Notes: a model not told the origin generated them from the letters alone. DNA of 32,772 nt from an uncultured Bacillota bacterium (GCA_947088415.1 CAMUGK010000002.1:1-32772), one strand, 5' to 3'. Shown: positions 22,931 through 30,779, counted from the stretch's first letter. Translations and numbers: made by a program.

Positions 22931-23383
22931 ATGAAAAAAAACTTATTAGAAAAAAATATACAAAAAAAATGTGCTGTTTGCAAAAAAGTTTATTTGACAT
23001 CAGAATTGGACTTAACTCCATGTCCATATTGTGGATGGTATAACGATTCTATGTGTGAGGAGAATCCTGACAAAGTTATATATCGCAACCTTATTTCTTT
23101 TAATAAGGCTAAGCAATTCTATTCAGATAGGAAGCCTTTAAAGCCCGACTTAATTGATTTTCTTGAAGCATTTGAATTTTATGGAGAAACGGGTTTTGAA
23201 TATAATAATATTGACTTTGCTTTGTTTAGACATAGAGAATATGGTATTGAAATGAGTTGGAGTCCAGAGCCAAATGGCACAATTTATTTCAAAGACAAAG
23301 ACGACTTTATACAAAATGCAAAGATAGGCAATGAATTTATTCGAGAAATATGGGACAAAGTTGACGATCCAAGATATTTATAA
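22931..23383 (+). CDS. Zinc-ribbon protein, copy 1
   Basis: A 150-residue protein. CAVCKK and PCPYCGWYN form a four-Cys zinc ribbon within residues 15-40, followed by an NPDKV block, a helix (SFNKAKQFY) and a beta-rich C-terminal half (IYFKDKDDFIQNAKIG). GGAGG precedes ATG. It follows the 96-residue gene in both copies of the duplication, so the two are a functional pair, possibly effector with partner or immunity protein. I do not recognise the family. Confidence 0.6.
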   Translation: MKKNLLEKNIQKKCAVCKKVYLTSELDLTPCPYCGWYNDSMCEENPDKVIYRNLISFNKAKQFYSDRKPLKPDLIDFLEAFEFYGETGFEYNNIDFALFRHREYGIEMSWSPEPNGTIYFKDKDDFIQNAKIGNEFIREIWDKVDDPRYL

Positions 23384-23396
23384 GATAAGAAATAAT

Positions 23397-23425
23397 AAGC
23401 GGACAAGTAAGTTCGCTTTTTTATT
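23397..23425 (+). terminator. Terminator after zinc-ribbon copy 1
   Basis: AAGCGGAC (23397-23404) pairs with GTTCGCTT (23411-23418) with one wobble, followed by TTTTATTTT. Confidence 0.75.
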
Positions 23426-23462
23426 TTATGATACAAAATTTATTAAAACATATATAGGCCTC

Positions 23463-23511
23463 GCGAAACAATTTCAAAAACCTTTGAACTTATGCTGCAG
23501 AAGGTGCTATA
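23463..23511 (+). pseudogene. Duplicated 3' end of the HNH gene
   Basis: GAAACAATTTCAAAAACC and the following bases match the last ~45 bases of the HNH gene (from about 22578), including the junction with the next ATG. It marks the left edge of the tandem duplication and is not expressed as a gene. Confidence 0.7.
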
Positions 23512-23801
23512 ATGGGAATGTGTAAACCAAGTGGTGGGATAAGCAACCAAACTGGACGAGTAGGATCTTTGCCAAGAATATGGTTGCCAAATACAAGGAT
23601 AGATTTGTATGATGAAAAGGAAATTTGTTGCAACAAGGATGGTATGGACCAGATGGCAGAATTATTTGGTATCGTGACTGGTCACATGGTGGAGGATATC
23701 ATGATTGGCCACACGACCACTATGTTAATTGGGATAATCCCAAAGACCCTAGACCACTTTATATAGGTCCAAATGGTGAAAAAAACTCGGATTTTTGTTG
23801 A
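23512..23801 (+). pseudogene. 96-residue protein copy 2, frameshifted
   Basis: It starts MGMCKPSGG like copy 1 and keeps LPNTRIDLYDE. One A is missing in the A-run at about 23617-23620. Restoring it reads through QQGWYGPDGRIIWYRDW, a HDWPHDH motif and WDNPKDPR to a TGA at 23799-23801, giving 96 residues, the same length as copy 1. As written, translation runs into an unrelated frame. This is either a real frameshift, a slippage site or a homopolymer sequencing error. Confidence 0.75.
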
Positions 23802-23813
23802 AAGGAGAATTAT

Positions 23814-24268
23814 ATGAATATAGAAAAAAATACAAAAAATCATGTGAAGTATGTCAAAAAGAAATTTATGTAGATATTTATAAACAAGGGAAATGTCCTT
23901 ATTGTGGTTGGTGGAATTGTTTTTTAAATGAAGAAAATCCTGATGAAGTAGCATTACCTAACACTCTTTCTCTAAATAAGGCACGACAACTTTACAAAGA
24001 AAAAAGGCCATTTGAACCAGACTTTGACGATTTTATTAAAGCTCTGTATAGTTACGGTGAAATGCAATTTGAATACAATGGGACATATTATGCAGTTGAA
24101 TTTGTAGGAAGAAGCAAAAATAATTTTGATATTCAGCTTTATAATTCAAAGTCACGAGAAAAGTTTCTATTTAAAACAAAAGAAGATTTTAAAAATAATG
24201 CCAAGGTTGAAGGAAAACTATTAAAAGAAATCTGGGATGAAACGACTGATAGATATTGGCTACAATAA
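23814..24268 (+). pseudogene. Zinc-ribbon protein copy 2, probably frameshifted near its start
   Basis: Most of the protein is open from 23795: zinc ribbon CEVCQK and KCPYCGWWN, NPDEV block, helix SLNKARQLY and beta-rich end, as in copy 1. The only ATG with a ribosome site (AAGGAG, ATG 23814) is in the wrong frame and stops after 19 codons. One extra A in the A7 run at 23824-23830 would join it to the main frame. Without that, a TTG at 23795 or 23798 with no Shine-Dalgarno would have to be used. Confidence 0.65.
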
Positions 24269-24273
24269 TAGAT

Positions 24274-24306
24274 AAAAGGTGCACTGTTTAAGGTGCATCT
24301 TTTTCT
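24274..24306 (+). terminator. Terminator after zinc-ribbon copy 2
   Basis: AAAAGGTGCAC (24274-24284) pairs with GTGCATCTTTT (24293-24303) with one wobble, followed by more T. Confidence 0.75.
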
Positions 24307-24333
24307 CTTAATTTAAAAAACATACTGTCCTTT

Positions 24334-24426
24334 CTTGACATCAGCCCCGCCATGCCCCGCATCAATTACGATTGTGTGCAAAGGTTTGGGCGTTGCACTT
24401 GTTTTAAAACATAATTGAATGCAAAG
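24334..24426 (-). pseudogene. Fragment of a cwlD-like amidase gene
   Basis: On the minus strand a short frame reads LCFKTSATPKPLH, TIVIDAGHGG and ADVKKG, then stops. This matches the signal-anchor end and first zinc motif of the intact amidase at 20251-20940 (STTPKPLH, TIVIDAGHGG), then diverges. No other catalytic motif remains, so it is a relic of a second copy on the other side of the DUF4417-HNH block. Confidence 0.7.
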
Positions 24427-24481
24427 GGTGGCGGTTTTTAAATTTTGGACGAAGGGATTGATTTTTGATAATAACGATATA

Positions 24482-24520
24482 ATTAAAAACCCCGTCAGGT
24501 TTTCTGACGGGGTTTTTAAT
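24482..24520. terminator. Strong bidirectional terminator
   Basis: ATTAAAAACCCCGTCAG (24482-24498) and its exact complement (24504-24520) form a 17-bp stem with a 5-base loop and T-runs on both strands. It ends the minus-strand gene at 24532. Confidence 0.9.
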
Positions 24521-24531
24521 GACGTTAAATT

Positions 24532-24765
24532 TTAGTCAATCCAAAGAACTTTGTCGGCTACAAGAATTGTGATGATGTCAACAAGCCAGAAAATTACTGG
24601 ACAGAAGATTAACATCAAAACTGCAAGTACAATGCCAACTGTTGATTTCTTTTCAACAGATCTGCAAAGACGATAAACAGCCCAAACAATGTCAAGGAAA
24701 GGAAGTGCTAAAAGCACTTTTACAATCTTTGGAAAGTTGTCAAATGTTTTGATAAGTTCGCTCAT
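24532..24765 (-). CDS. Small two-TM membrane protein
   Basis: A 77-residue protein with two hydrophobic helices (VLLALPFLDIVWAVYRL and VGIVLAVLMLIFCPVIFWLVDIITILV) joined by a charged loop, RSVEKKSTVG. The layout resembles small Bacillota membrane proteins of unknown function. AAGGAG lies ahead of its ATG; the strong terminator at 24482-24520 follows. It appears to be a single-gene unit. Confidence 0.65.
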   Translation of the reverse strand: MSELIKTFDNFPKIVKVLLALPFLDIVWAVYRLCRSVEKKSTVGIVLAVLMLIFCPVIFWLVDIITILVADKVLWID

Positions 24766-24947
24766 CTTTTATCTCCTTTTTTTGATTTTGTAATCAATTT
24801 ACATAATTATTCTATGCATTACTCAGTTAAAAAGTCAATTATTTTTTGACTTATTTAAAAGAATTTTGTCGTAAGATTTTGCTTTTTGTAAAAATTTTGT
24901 TTTTCAGATAAAAAATGAATAATGTTTTATACAATATATTAAAAGGT

Positions 24948-26147
24948 TTAAATACCTTTAACACCTTCAATGCGAGTTATGAGATATTTAGGGTTGTCTG
25001 TTGCAAAAGCAATAGTATTTGTTGTTGTGTCAAAAGTGTAAGTAAAGCCACGGCTTATAGCAACGCGTTTTTGTGAATAATATAAAATTCCTTTAAGATA
25101 ATGCACAGTTTTTCCATTTGTGGAAAGTGAACTCATTACAAAATCATTTTTTGGTCGGTTGGCAGTTGGCAATTCTATAAAAGAATAAAGGCTGTTTAGG
25201 GTGGCAAATATGCGAATATAGTCATATTCACTATCTGTCCAATACACATTATTACCAGTAGGAATGCCAGTAGTAAAGCCTTTGTTGATTGCTTCATCTG
25301 TGCTTTTCATGTCGTAGATAACTTCAATTGCTCTTCCTCCGCCAGAAGAAGGTCTATTTTCGACAGCACTAACTCTTGAAGCCAAACTTTCAATATTTAA
25401 TTTGTTGTTTCTAATGCTTTCGGTATGGTCTTGCAAATCTGCCGCCTGAAGTTGAATTTGTGAATGGTTGTCACTTATGTCATAAGTCATGTTGGTAAGT
25501 TTTGTTTGATATGCTGAAAGGGTGTTGTTTATTGAGCCAACCGAAGTGCTTAAAGAAGAAACATTGCCTTTTATAATAGTTATTTCGTCGGCATTTGCTT
25601 TAATCCTGTCGTCAAACCCATTAATTGCAGTGTTCAAAAAGGCGATATCTTCTTCATGTTTGACCGCTTTGTTTGAAATAGTTGAAATATTGGTTTCGTT
25701 TGTTTCAACCTTTTGAGAAAGTGCTGAAATGTTGGCTTGATTAGAATTTGTTTTATTTGAAATGGTAGAAATATCACTTTCATTTTTGCTAACTTTTGTT
25801 GTCAAGTTTGAAATGTTGTTTTCACTGTTTTCGACTTTTTCAGATAAAGATGTTATATTGTTTTGATTTGTTTCCACCTTACCAGAAAGGGTTTGCAAAT
25901 TCTCGTTTAATGTTGAAGACTCACTTTCAACCGAGTTTAAGTTGGTTTTTATTGTTTGAATTTCGCTTTCAAGACTCTCAACTTTATTTTGACAATCGGT
26001 TATTTTCTTTTCAAGTTCTTGAAGTTGACCTTTATTTCCACCACCTAAAATTTCATCTTTTAAACTTGGCAATGTATGCTTAATCAAATACCAAAGTTCC
26101 TTTTCTAATTTAGATAGTTTTTCTTGCAATTCTTCTTGCGTGTTCAT
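24948..26147 (-). CDS. Long coiled-coil protein with C-terminal beta domain
   Basis: A 399-residue protein. Residues ~1-260 are a nearly continuous coiled coil built from a 14-residue repeat (KVETNQNNITSLSE, KVENSENNISNLTT, KVSKNESDISTISN and so on). A Gly-rich hinge (SSGGGR) follows and then a ~120-residue beta-type domain (NVYWTDSEYDYIRIF, FTYTFDTTTNTIAFAT). This is the layout of phage tail-fibre or BppU-like baseplate proteins. No other tail genes are near and no signal peptide is seen, so a domesticated phage gene or an intracellular scaffold are both possible. GGAGG precedes ATG. Confidence 0.65.
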   Translation of the reverse strand: MNTQEELQEKLSKLEKELWYLIKHTLPSLKDEILGGGNKGQLQELEKKITDCQNKVESLESEIQTIKTNLNSVESESSTLNENLQTLSGKVETNQNNITSLSEKVENSENNISNLTTKVSKNESDISTISNKTNSNQANISALSQKVETNETNISTISNKAVKHEEDIAFLNTAINGFDDRIKANADEITIIKGNVSSLSTSVGSINNTLSAYQTKLTNMTYDISDNHSQIQLQAADLQDHTESIRNNKLNIESLASRVSAVENRPSSGGGRAIEVIYDMKSTDEAINKGFTTGIPTGNNVYWTDSEYDYIRIFATLNSLYSFIELPTANRPKNDFVMSSLSTNGKTVHYLKGILYYSQKRVAISRGFTYTFDTTTNTIAFATDNPKYLITRIEGVKGI

Positions 26148-26216
26148 AATTCCTCCTTAGACAAAAGAATAAAGCATAGACTATCTAATTGCAATCTTTA
26201 CTGCCAAAAATTAAAA

Positions 26217-26236
26217 AAATCAGCCTAAACTGATTT
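26217..26236 (-). terminator. Terminator of the SH3-like gene
   Basis: On the minus strand AAATCAG and CTGATTT form a 7-bp stem with the stop codon region inside, followed by TTTTAATTTTT. Confidence 0.65.
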
Positions 26237-26863
26237 CTTTTTCTTTTTTGTTTTTTTCATGAACAACAACAATAAAATAATTGTCACGCAAGATGCGGCT
26301 ACAACAATTCCAGTTATAACACCTGCGTTAATTCCGTATGGAGATAACTCTTGTGTCTTAATATAACCATAAATCAACTTTCCATTTTCTCCAACAAAAC
26401 AAACTGCAGTCATATCATTTTGTTTGTTGTATCCTTGATATAGATAAAGCTCCTTGCCTTTATTTAATTTAGCAATAATTTTTGTTTGGTCAAGGTCATA
26501 GACCTGACAGCCATCAATTTCAACACTTGCATTGAATACTGGATAAACCTCTTGCGACAAAATGTTAAATGTGATATATCTTGCATAAACATATCCTTGC
26601 ATTTCTTTATATTCAACTTTAATAAAATTATCATTTTCTTCTTCAAGCACTTTCAACTTTTCGCCATGAGCAATTGTGACAGGCTCATTGTTTTGATTTA
26701 AAATAGGCTTTTCAAAATTGCCTTCTTCAAAAAGTTTAACTTCGTTTGCAATGACCATAACTTCGCCAAGGTCAGCAAAAACATAACCGCTATTAAATTG
26801 TAGTGGCAAAAATATTGCAAAGCACATTAACAAGCACAAAACCCCGATAAAAATTTTTCTCAT
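26225..26863 (-). CDS. Secreted, membrane-tethered protein with SH3-like domains
   Basis: A 212-residue protein: signal peptide (FIGVLCLLMCFAIFLPLQF), an SH3b-like stretch (KLKVLEEENDNFIKVEYKE, MQGYVYARYITF) and a second related part, then a C-terminal membrane helix (VITGIVVAASCVTIILLLLF) and a Lys tail. It is probably displayed on the outer face of the membrane, perhaps binding cell wall. There is no Shine-Dalgarno sequence: TTGACT and a TAATAT/GATAAT box end 6-8 bases before the ATG, suggesting a leaderless mRNA. Confidence 0.65.
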   Translation of the reverse strand: MRKIFIGVLCLLMCFAIFLPLQFNSGYVFADLGEVMVIANEVKLFEEGNFEKPILNQNNEPVTIAHGEKLKVLEEENDNFIKVEYKEMQGYVYARYITFNILSQEVYPVFNASVEIDGCQVYDLDQTKIIAKLNKGKELYLYQGYNKQNDMTAVCFVGENGKLIYGYIKTQELSPYGINAGVITGIVVAASCVTIILLLLFMKKTKKKKKSV

Positions 26864-27040
26864 GACAAAATATTATCATAAAACCTTATTTCTAGTCAAA
26901 TAGTTTAATTAAAAAGCAACTTGCACCTAATGCTGAAAACTTTAAATATTAACTTGGTAAAAGGTTGCCTTGAACATTAAAGTTTAATAATGAATTGAAT
27001 AATATTTTTCTTTTTACACACACTAACAGCGGGAGGAAAT

Positions 27041-27556
27041 ATGAAAGGTAAATTATTAACTAAGATTGGAGCAATAGGCATTTGTGCTTTATCGGCTGTA
27101 GGGTTTGTAGGGTGTGGCAATACGGAACTTGTAACTTTTGGTCAATATAGTGGCACTTATGACAATAACAACTATTCGGTTGCGTCATCAACTTGGGAAA
27201 AGCAAACTGACCAAGAAGGTTTTAACGGTGTATGGAAACTTGTAGGTCAAGTGAAGTATGACGACAATACTGGTAAGGCGTTGTATTATGGCGATGCCGA
27301 CACTAAACACTATGTTGCAATCACAGTTGTGCCAGAAGCAGGCGTAACACCTGAAAATTCAACATATTTTGTAAATTCAAATCAACTTAAACCATTTGAA
27401 AATGGAAATGATAATTCATTTACATTAATTAAATCGGTTAGTGAACAAAGTGGCGACTTTACTCTTACAATCAACTGGAATAGTGAAAAGCAAGTTAAGT
27501 ATAAGTTTATTTTAGACCAAACTGCATTCACATTAGAGTCTGCTCCACAAGCCTAA
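27041..27556 (+). CDS. Hypothetical lipoprotein
   Basis: A 171-residue lipoprotein. The signal peptide ends in a lipobox VGFVGCG, giving Cys25 as the lipidated residue. The mature part is small, beta-rich and acidic (WKLVGQVKYDDN, FTLTINWNSEKQVKYKFIL), similar in style to lipocalin-like or calycin-type surface lipoproteins, but not recognised. GGGAGG is 6 bases before ATG. A perfect palindromic terminator follows the stop directly. Confidence 0.7.
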   Translation: MKGKLLTKIGAIGICALSAVGFVGCGNTELVTFGQYSGTYDNNNYSVASSTWEKQTDQEGFNGVWKLVGQVKYDDNTGKALYYGDADTKHYVAITVVPEAGVTPENSTYFVNSNQLKPFENGNDNSFTLIKSVSEQSGDFTLTINWNSEKQVKYKFILDQTAFTLESAPQA

Positions 27557-27557
27557 T

Positions 27558-27585
27558 AAAAAATCTAGCATATGCTAGATTTTTT
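27558..27585. terminator. Bidirectional terminator
   Basis: AAAAAATCTAGCA (27558-27570) and TGCTAGATTTTTT (27573-27585) form a perfect 13-bp palindrome, serving the lipoprotein gene and possibly the small minus-strand frame that ends inside it. Confidence 0.85.
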
Positions 27586-27711
27586 AAAATTCTTTTTCAG
27601 GACTTCAACATTTCTATTAAATATTTCTGAAGAGATTGTATAATCCTTTTTAGGGAAATAAACCCAATGCCCTTTGCCAAAAGTTTTAAGTTTATCAAGT
27701 TGGTTTTGCAT
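27565..27711 (-). CDS. Possible small protein, 48 residues
   Basis: An open frame reading LDKLKTFGKGHWVYFPKK, DYTISSEIFNRNVEVLKK and a basic end. Upstream on the minus strand TTGACA, 17 bases, TAAATT (with TG before it) end 6 bases before the ATG, a good promoter that would make a leaderless mRNA. Its end coincides with a terminator. The family is not recognised and the frame could be a relic. Confidence 0.4.
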   Translation of the reverse strand: MQNQLDKLKTFGKGHWVYFPKKDYTISSEIFNRNVEVLKKNFKKSSIC

Positions 27712-27805
27712 AGATAAAATTTAGCATACAATAGGCTTATTGTCAATAGTAAAATTACTTAACTTTTTAAATTTATTGTGCTAAAATTAAATACAAGGAG
27801 ATAAT

Positions 27806-28387
27806 ATGATTACACGCAAAGAAGTTCGACAAAAAGAAAAAGAACTTAAAAAAGAAGATAAGATAATTTATGATGAAGAAGGCAGGGCAGTAGTAAACTT
27901 AAATGTGCTTGACGATAGCGATTTTCTATCTCCATATGGAGAAGATAACGATGTTTTGATAAGCAGTGAAACGGCTTCATTTATTGAAAACAGCACAAAG
28001 TCTATTCATCATCGCAAAAATTTAACGTTGGTTTTAAATAGTAATGTCATTGACGATAAAGAAAAGGTGGTTTTTGAAAAAGGTATTAAAAATTATTATG
28101 AAAATACTTTTTTGGAAGTTAAACGAGACCTTAAAAACAATCTTTTAATTACACTTTTACTTACATTGGCAGGGCTGGTTTGGTTTGGTGCAATCATTGG
28201 TATTGCTTATAAATTTGATTTTGACCTTGTTATAGAAATGATTTCAATCGCAGGCTGGGTGTTTTTGTGGGAGGCTGTGGATTTGTTTTTCTTTCAACGC
28301 CCAAAACTAAAAACGCAACAACTAAGAGCATATGCATTGATGAATGCAAAGATTGTATTTAAAGAAATAAAAAAGCAGGATAGTTAA
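27806..28387 (+). CDS. Two-TM hypothetical membrane protein
   Basis: A 193-residue protein: a long charged N-terminal cytoplasmic part (KEVRQKEKELKKEDK, ending before residue ~110), two membrane helices (LLITLLLTLAGLVWFGAIIGI and VIEMISIAGWVFLWEAVDLFF), and a basic tail. AAGGAG precedes ATG. TTAACT, 17 bases, TGCTAAAAT form its promoter. The family is not known to me; it is a single-gene unit with its own terminator. Confidence 0.65.
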   Translation: MITRKEVRQKEKELKKEDKIIYDEEGRAVVNLNVLDDSDFLSPYGEDNDVLISSETASFIENSTKSIHHRKNLTLVLNSNVIDDKEKVVFEKGIKNYYENTFLEVKRDLKNNLLITLLLTLAGLVWFGAIIGIAYKFDFDLVIEMISIAGWVFLWEAVDLFFFQRPKLKTQQLRAYALMNAKIVFKEIKKQDS

Positions 28388-28400
28388 CCTGCTTTTTATT
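28367..28400 (+). terminator. Terminator of the two-TM gene
   Basis: AAAAAGCAGG and CCTGCTTTTT form the stem, the gene's stop codon lies at the loop end, and TATTT follows. Confidence 0.8.
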
Positions 28401-28447
28401 TCCAAAGAATTTGCCTATAAAGGTGAATAAAATATGATGTAACTTTC

Positions 28448-28572
28448 AAATACGCTCAATAGATAATCGTGCAACATTTGGTTTCTCGCCAAGCATTAGG
28501 CTTGTTTCAGGGTGAATTAAATATAATATGAATTTTAAATACACTCAATAGACACTCGTGCAACATCTGGTT
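28448..28572. repeat. Imperfect 36-base direct repeat behind the ABC exporter gene
   Basis: The blocks 28448-28483 and 28537-28572 share 32 of 36 bases (both contain CGTGCAACAT). On the minus strand the outer copy reads ETSLMLGEKPNVARLSIERI-stop and the inner one TSRQPDVARVSIECI-stop, the latter in a frame one base away from the exporter's end. The outer copy is probably a relic of another exporter-type gene tail. Confidence 0.5.
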
Positions 28573-28574
28573 GC

Positions 28575-30398
28575 CTAGATGTTTTCGGCAAGGAACATGG
28601 CTTTAAACTTGTCATTGCGTTCAAACAACTCATCAAAAGTTCCGCTGTCTGCAATCTTTCCTTCGTCAAGAAAGAAAATCTTGTCCACATTCTTAATTGT
28701 CGAGAGTCTGTGCGCAACAATAACAATCGTGCTTTTTCCCTTAAGCCCGTCAATACTTTTTTTGACTTCTTCTTGTGCAAAATTGTCTAGCGAACTTGTG
28801 CTTTCGTCAAATATTATGATAGGGGAATTGCGAAGCATAGCGCGTGCAATGGCAAGACGTTGCTTTTGTCCACCAGAAAGTTTTATTCCGCTTTCTCCAA
28901 CCTTGGTGTCTATGCCTTGTGGTAAGCTGGAGATGAAATCTTCTAAAGAAGCTTTTTTGATTGCATCAGCCAATTCTTTGTCACTTGCGTCGCCTTTGGC
29001 TAAGAGGAGATTCTCTTTGATAGACATGTCAAATATGTATGGAAATTGATTGACAAGCGAAATAGTTTTTCTTATTGTTTCTTTGCTTAAATCGTTGATG
29101 TTGACCTTGTCAATCAAAACCTTTCCACTGTCAACTTCATACATTTTGGACATAAGATTGAGTATTGTAGACTTTCCACTTCCACTTTTGCCTACAAAAG
29201 CGACAGTTGTGTTAGGCGTAATCTCAAATGAAAGCCTGTCGAAGATTTTGTTCTCGCTGACAATCTTTTTGCTTGAAATCCCCCCCCCGCACTTTTTCTT
29301 TTGTAATTTTTTAAGTTCGCTTAATGAATTGATTTCTGGAAATTCATATTCCTTAAAAGTGTATGATACCTTGTCAAACTTGATATGCCCTTTAACGTTT
29401 TTAAATTCTTTTTGACCAAATTTTTCGGTTACAAACTCGTCTTCGTCAAAAAGTGAAAACATACGCCTGTGTGAAACTTTAATATCTACAATAGTGTTTG
29501 AAATTTGACCAACCCCAAAAATTAAATCCCAAAGTGAACCACGATTTGAATAGATAATCATATAGGTTGCAATGGTCATTGTTCCAAGGTCCATAAGATA
29601 AATGCCAAGAAGCAAAACTAAAAGCGTTCCAATGTTGACAATAAAGTTTCTAAGCGACCAAAAATTTGTGTCAGTCATATCCATTTTGTATCTTGAAGTT
29701 CGATAATCTTCATACTTTTGCTTAGAAACTTGGGCAAGTTGACTTTCAAGACCAAGAGATTTAATGTCTTTTTCACTGCGAACAATCTCGGTTGTAAGCG
29801 AGTGAACTTTGTCGTTTTTGCGTCTAACTACAAATCTATTTTTTCTTCGAACTTTAAGTCTAAAATATTCCAATACAAATCCGATAATAAATAATCCAAA
29901 GAAACATAGCGAAGCCCAAATGTTAAGAGTTGCAACATAGATGAACATAACAAGTGCAGTAGCAACATTCATAAGTGTGTCAACAAGCCCAGATAATTGG
30001 TCAATAATTCTTGCAGGGTCTTCAACAATACGTTGAACAAAAGTGCCTGTGTCATGGTCGTTGTAAGTTTTAGAGTTTAATTTGAATGCCTGCTTTGCAA
30101 GGTCAAGGCTGAGTTCCGACATTATTCTATTGGAATATTTGTAATATATTCTGTTAATTAAATACCAACATAATTTTTGAAATACTGCAAGTCCTATACC
30201 AAATAAAGCATAGGTAAATGCTTTTTGAAATTCAGGGTTTTCTGCTGTTAAAAATGCAATAGTTTCGGCAAATATGATTGTTAAAAAGATATCTGCAATG
30301 CAGCCAAGTGCATAGAGAAATATGTAAGCAAAAATCCAAAATTTATAATTCTTTAGATATAAACCTATATTAGGTTTTTTAACTTTATTTTTTGTCAT
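28575..30398 (-). CDS. ABC exporter, fused permease-ATPase, with a poly-G tract
   Basis: A 607-residue half-transporter of the multidrug/lipid exporter type; it would work as a dimer in the membrane. The N-terminal ~330 residues hold six membrane helices. The C-terminal ATPase has Walker A GKSGSGKST (from residue 403), signature LSGGQKQR (~503), Walker B IIIFDES (~527) and the H-loop AHR. Between the first strands of the ATPase an unusual Lys-rich insertion (SELKKLQKKKCGGGISSKK) contains Gly371-373 encoded by nine consecutive G. Slippage there would remove the whole ATPase. ATG 30398 has GGAGG. The promoter carries a second G/C tract. Confidence 0.88.
   Translation of the reverse strand: MTKNKVKKPNIGLYLKNYKFWIFAYIFLYALGCIADIFLTIIFAETIAFLTAENPEFQKAFTYALFGIGLAVFQKLCWYLINRIYYKYSNRIMSELSLDLAKQAFKLNSKTYNDHDTGTFVQRIVEDPARIIDQLSGLVDTLMNVATALVMFIYVATLNIWASLCFFGLFIIGFVLEYFRLKVRRKNRFVVRRKNDKVHSLTTEIVRSEKDIKSLGLESQLAQVSKQKYEDYRTSRYKMDMTDTNFWSLRNFIVNIGTLLVLLLGIYLMDLGTMTIATYMIIYSNRGSLWDLIFGVGQISNTIVDIKVSHRRMFSLFDEDEFVTEKFGQKEFKNVKGHIKFDKVSYTFKEYEFPEINSLSELKKLQKKKCGGGISSKKIVSENKIFDRLSFEITPNTTVAFVGKSGSGKSTILNLMSKMYEVDSGKVLIDKVNINDLSKETIRKTISLVNQFPYIFDMSIKENLLLAKGDASDKELADAIKKASLEDFISSLPQGIDTKVGESGIKLSGGQKQRLAIARAMLRNSPIIIFDESTSSLDNFAQEEVKKSIDGLKGKSTIVIVAHRLSTIKNVDKIFFLDEGKIADSGTFDELFERNDKFKAMFLAENI
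29280..29288 (-). repeat. Poly-G9 tract inside the exporter gene
   Basis: Nine C on the + strand (nine G in the gene), a rare run in DNA this AT-rich. It lies before the Walker A codons, so a change of one base abolishes the ATPase domain. Confidence 0.85.
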
Positions 30399-30437
30399 AA
30401 AAACCTCCATTAATGTATTTTCAATCCGCTGTTATCA

Positions 30438-30458
30438 ATTATAGCGGGGGGGGGTCAA
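30438..30458 (-). promoter_or_regulatory. Exporter promoter with poly-C9 between -35-like and -10 boxes
   Basis: On the minus strand: TTGAC, a run of nine C (30454-30446), GC, TATAAT (30443-30438). The spacer is 9 bases if TTGACC is the -35 box, against an optimum of 17. Tract length would set promoter strength, as in known phase-variable promoters with homopolymer spacers. Confidence 0.55.
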
Positions 30459-30739
30459 GCAATTTTTAAAAATAATTTTTTTACTAACTTTCAAAATCCA
30501 TAAAACAACATAACGAAGGCTTGTAAATATTAATTATCTTAAGAAGCCATTCGCTATTAATTGTTGTCCTTCATAAACAGTTTTTATTACCACTGCTCAC
30601 GGCTCCTCCTTTTGTAAAATTTGTTTATCTAAAAAGGCATTAAGAAATATATCACTAAAATTTAACTTTGTCAAGATATTTTTGCAAAGAAAACTGGTTG
30701 TCAAAACAAACTTATCATTCATCATTAATTATTTTTTAA

Positions 30740-30770
30740 AAGATGCATTGTTATTTCAACAATGCATCTT
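30740..30770 (-). terminator. Minus-strand terminator
   Basis: AAGATGCATTGTT and AACAATGCATCTT form a perfect 13-bp stem, followed on the minus strand by TTAAAAAATAATT. Confidence 0.7.
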
Positions 30771-30779
30771 GACTGATTT

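Noticed and set aside
22626..23383. Firm toxin-immunity label for the 96- and 150-residue pair
   Set aside because: The pairing is clear, but I see no known toxin active site or secretion signal, so only an unknown pair is called.
24948..26147. Prophage remnant around the tail-fibre-like protein
   Set aside because: No other phage structural, lysis or packaging gene is near; the neighbours are membrane and surface proteins with their own terminators.
25500..26150. Repeated sequence possibly a CRISPR array
   Set aside because: The repeats are in frame, encode a 14-residue coiled-coil unit, and have no unique spacers of constant length.
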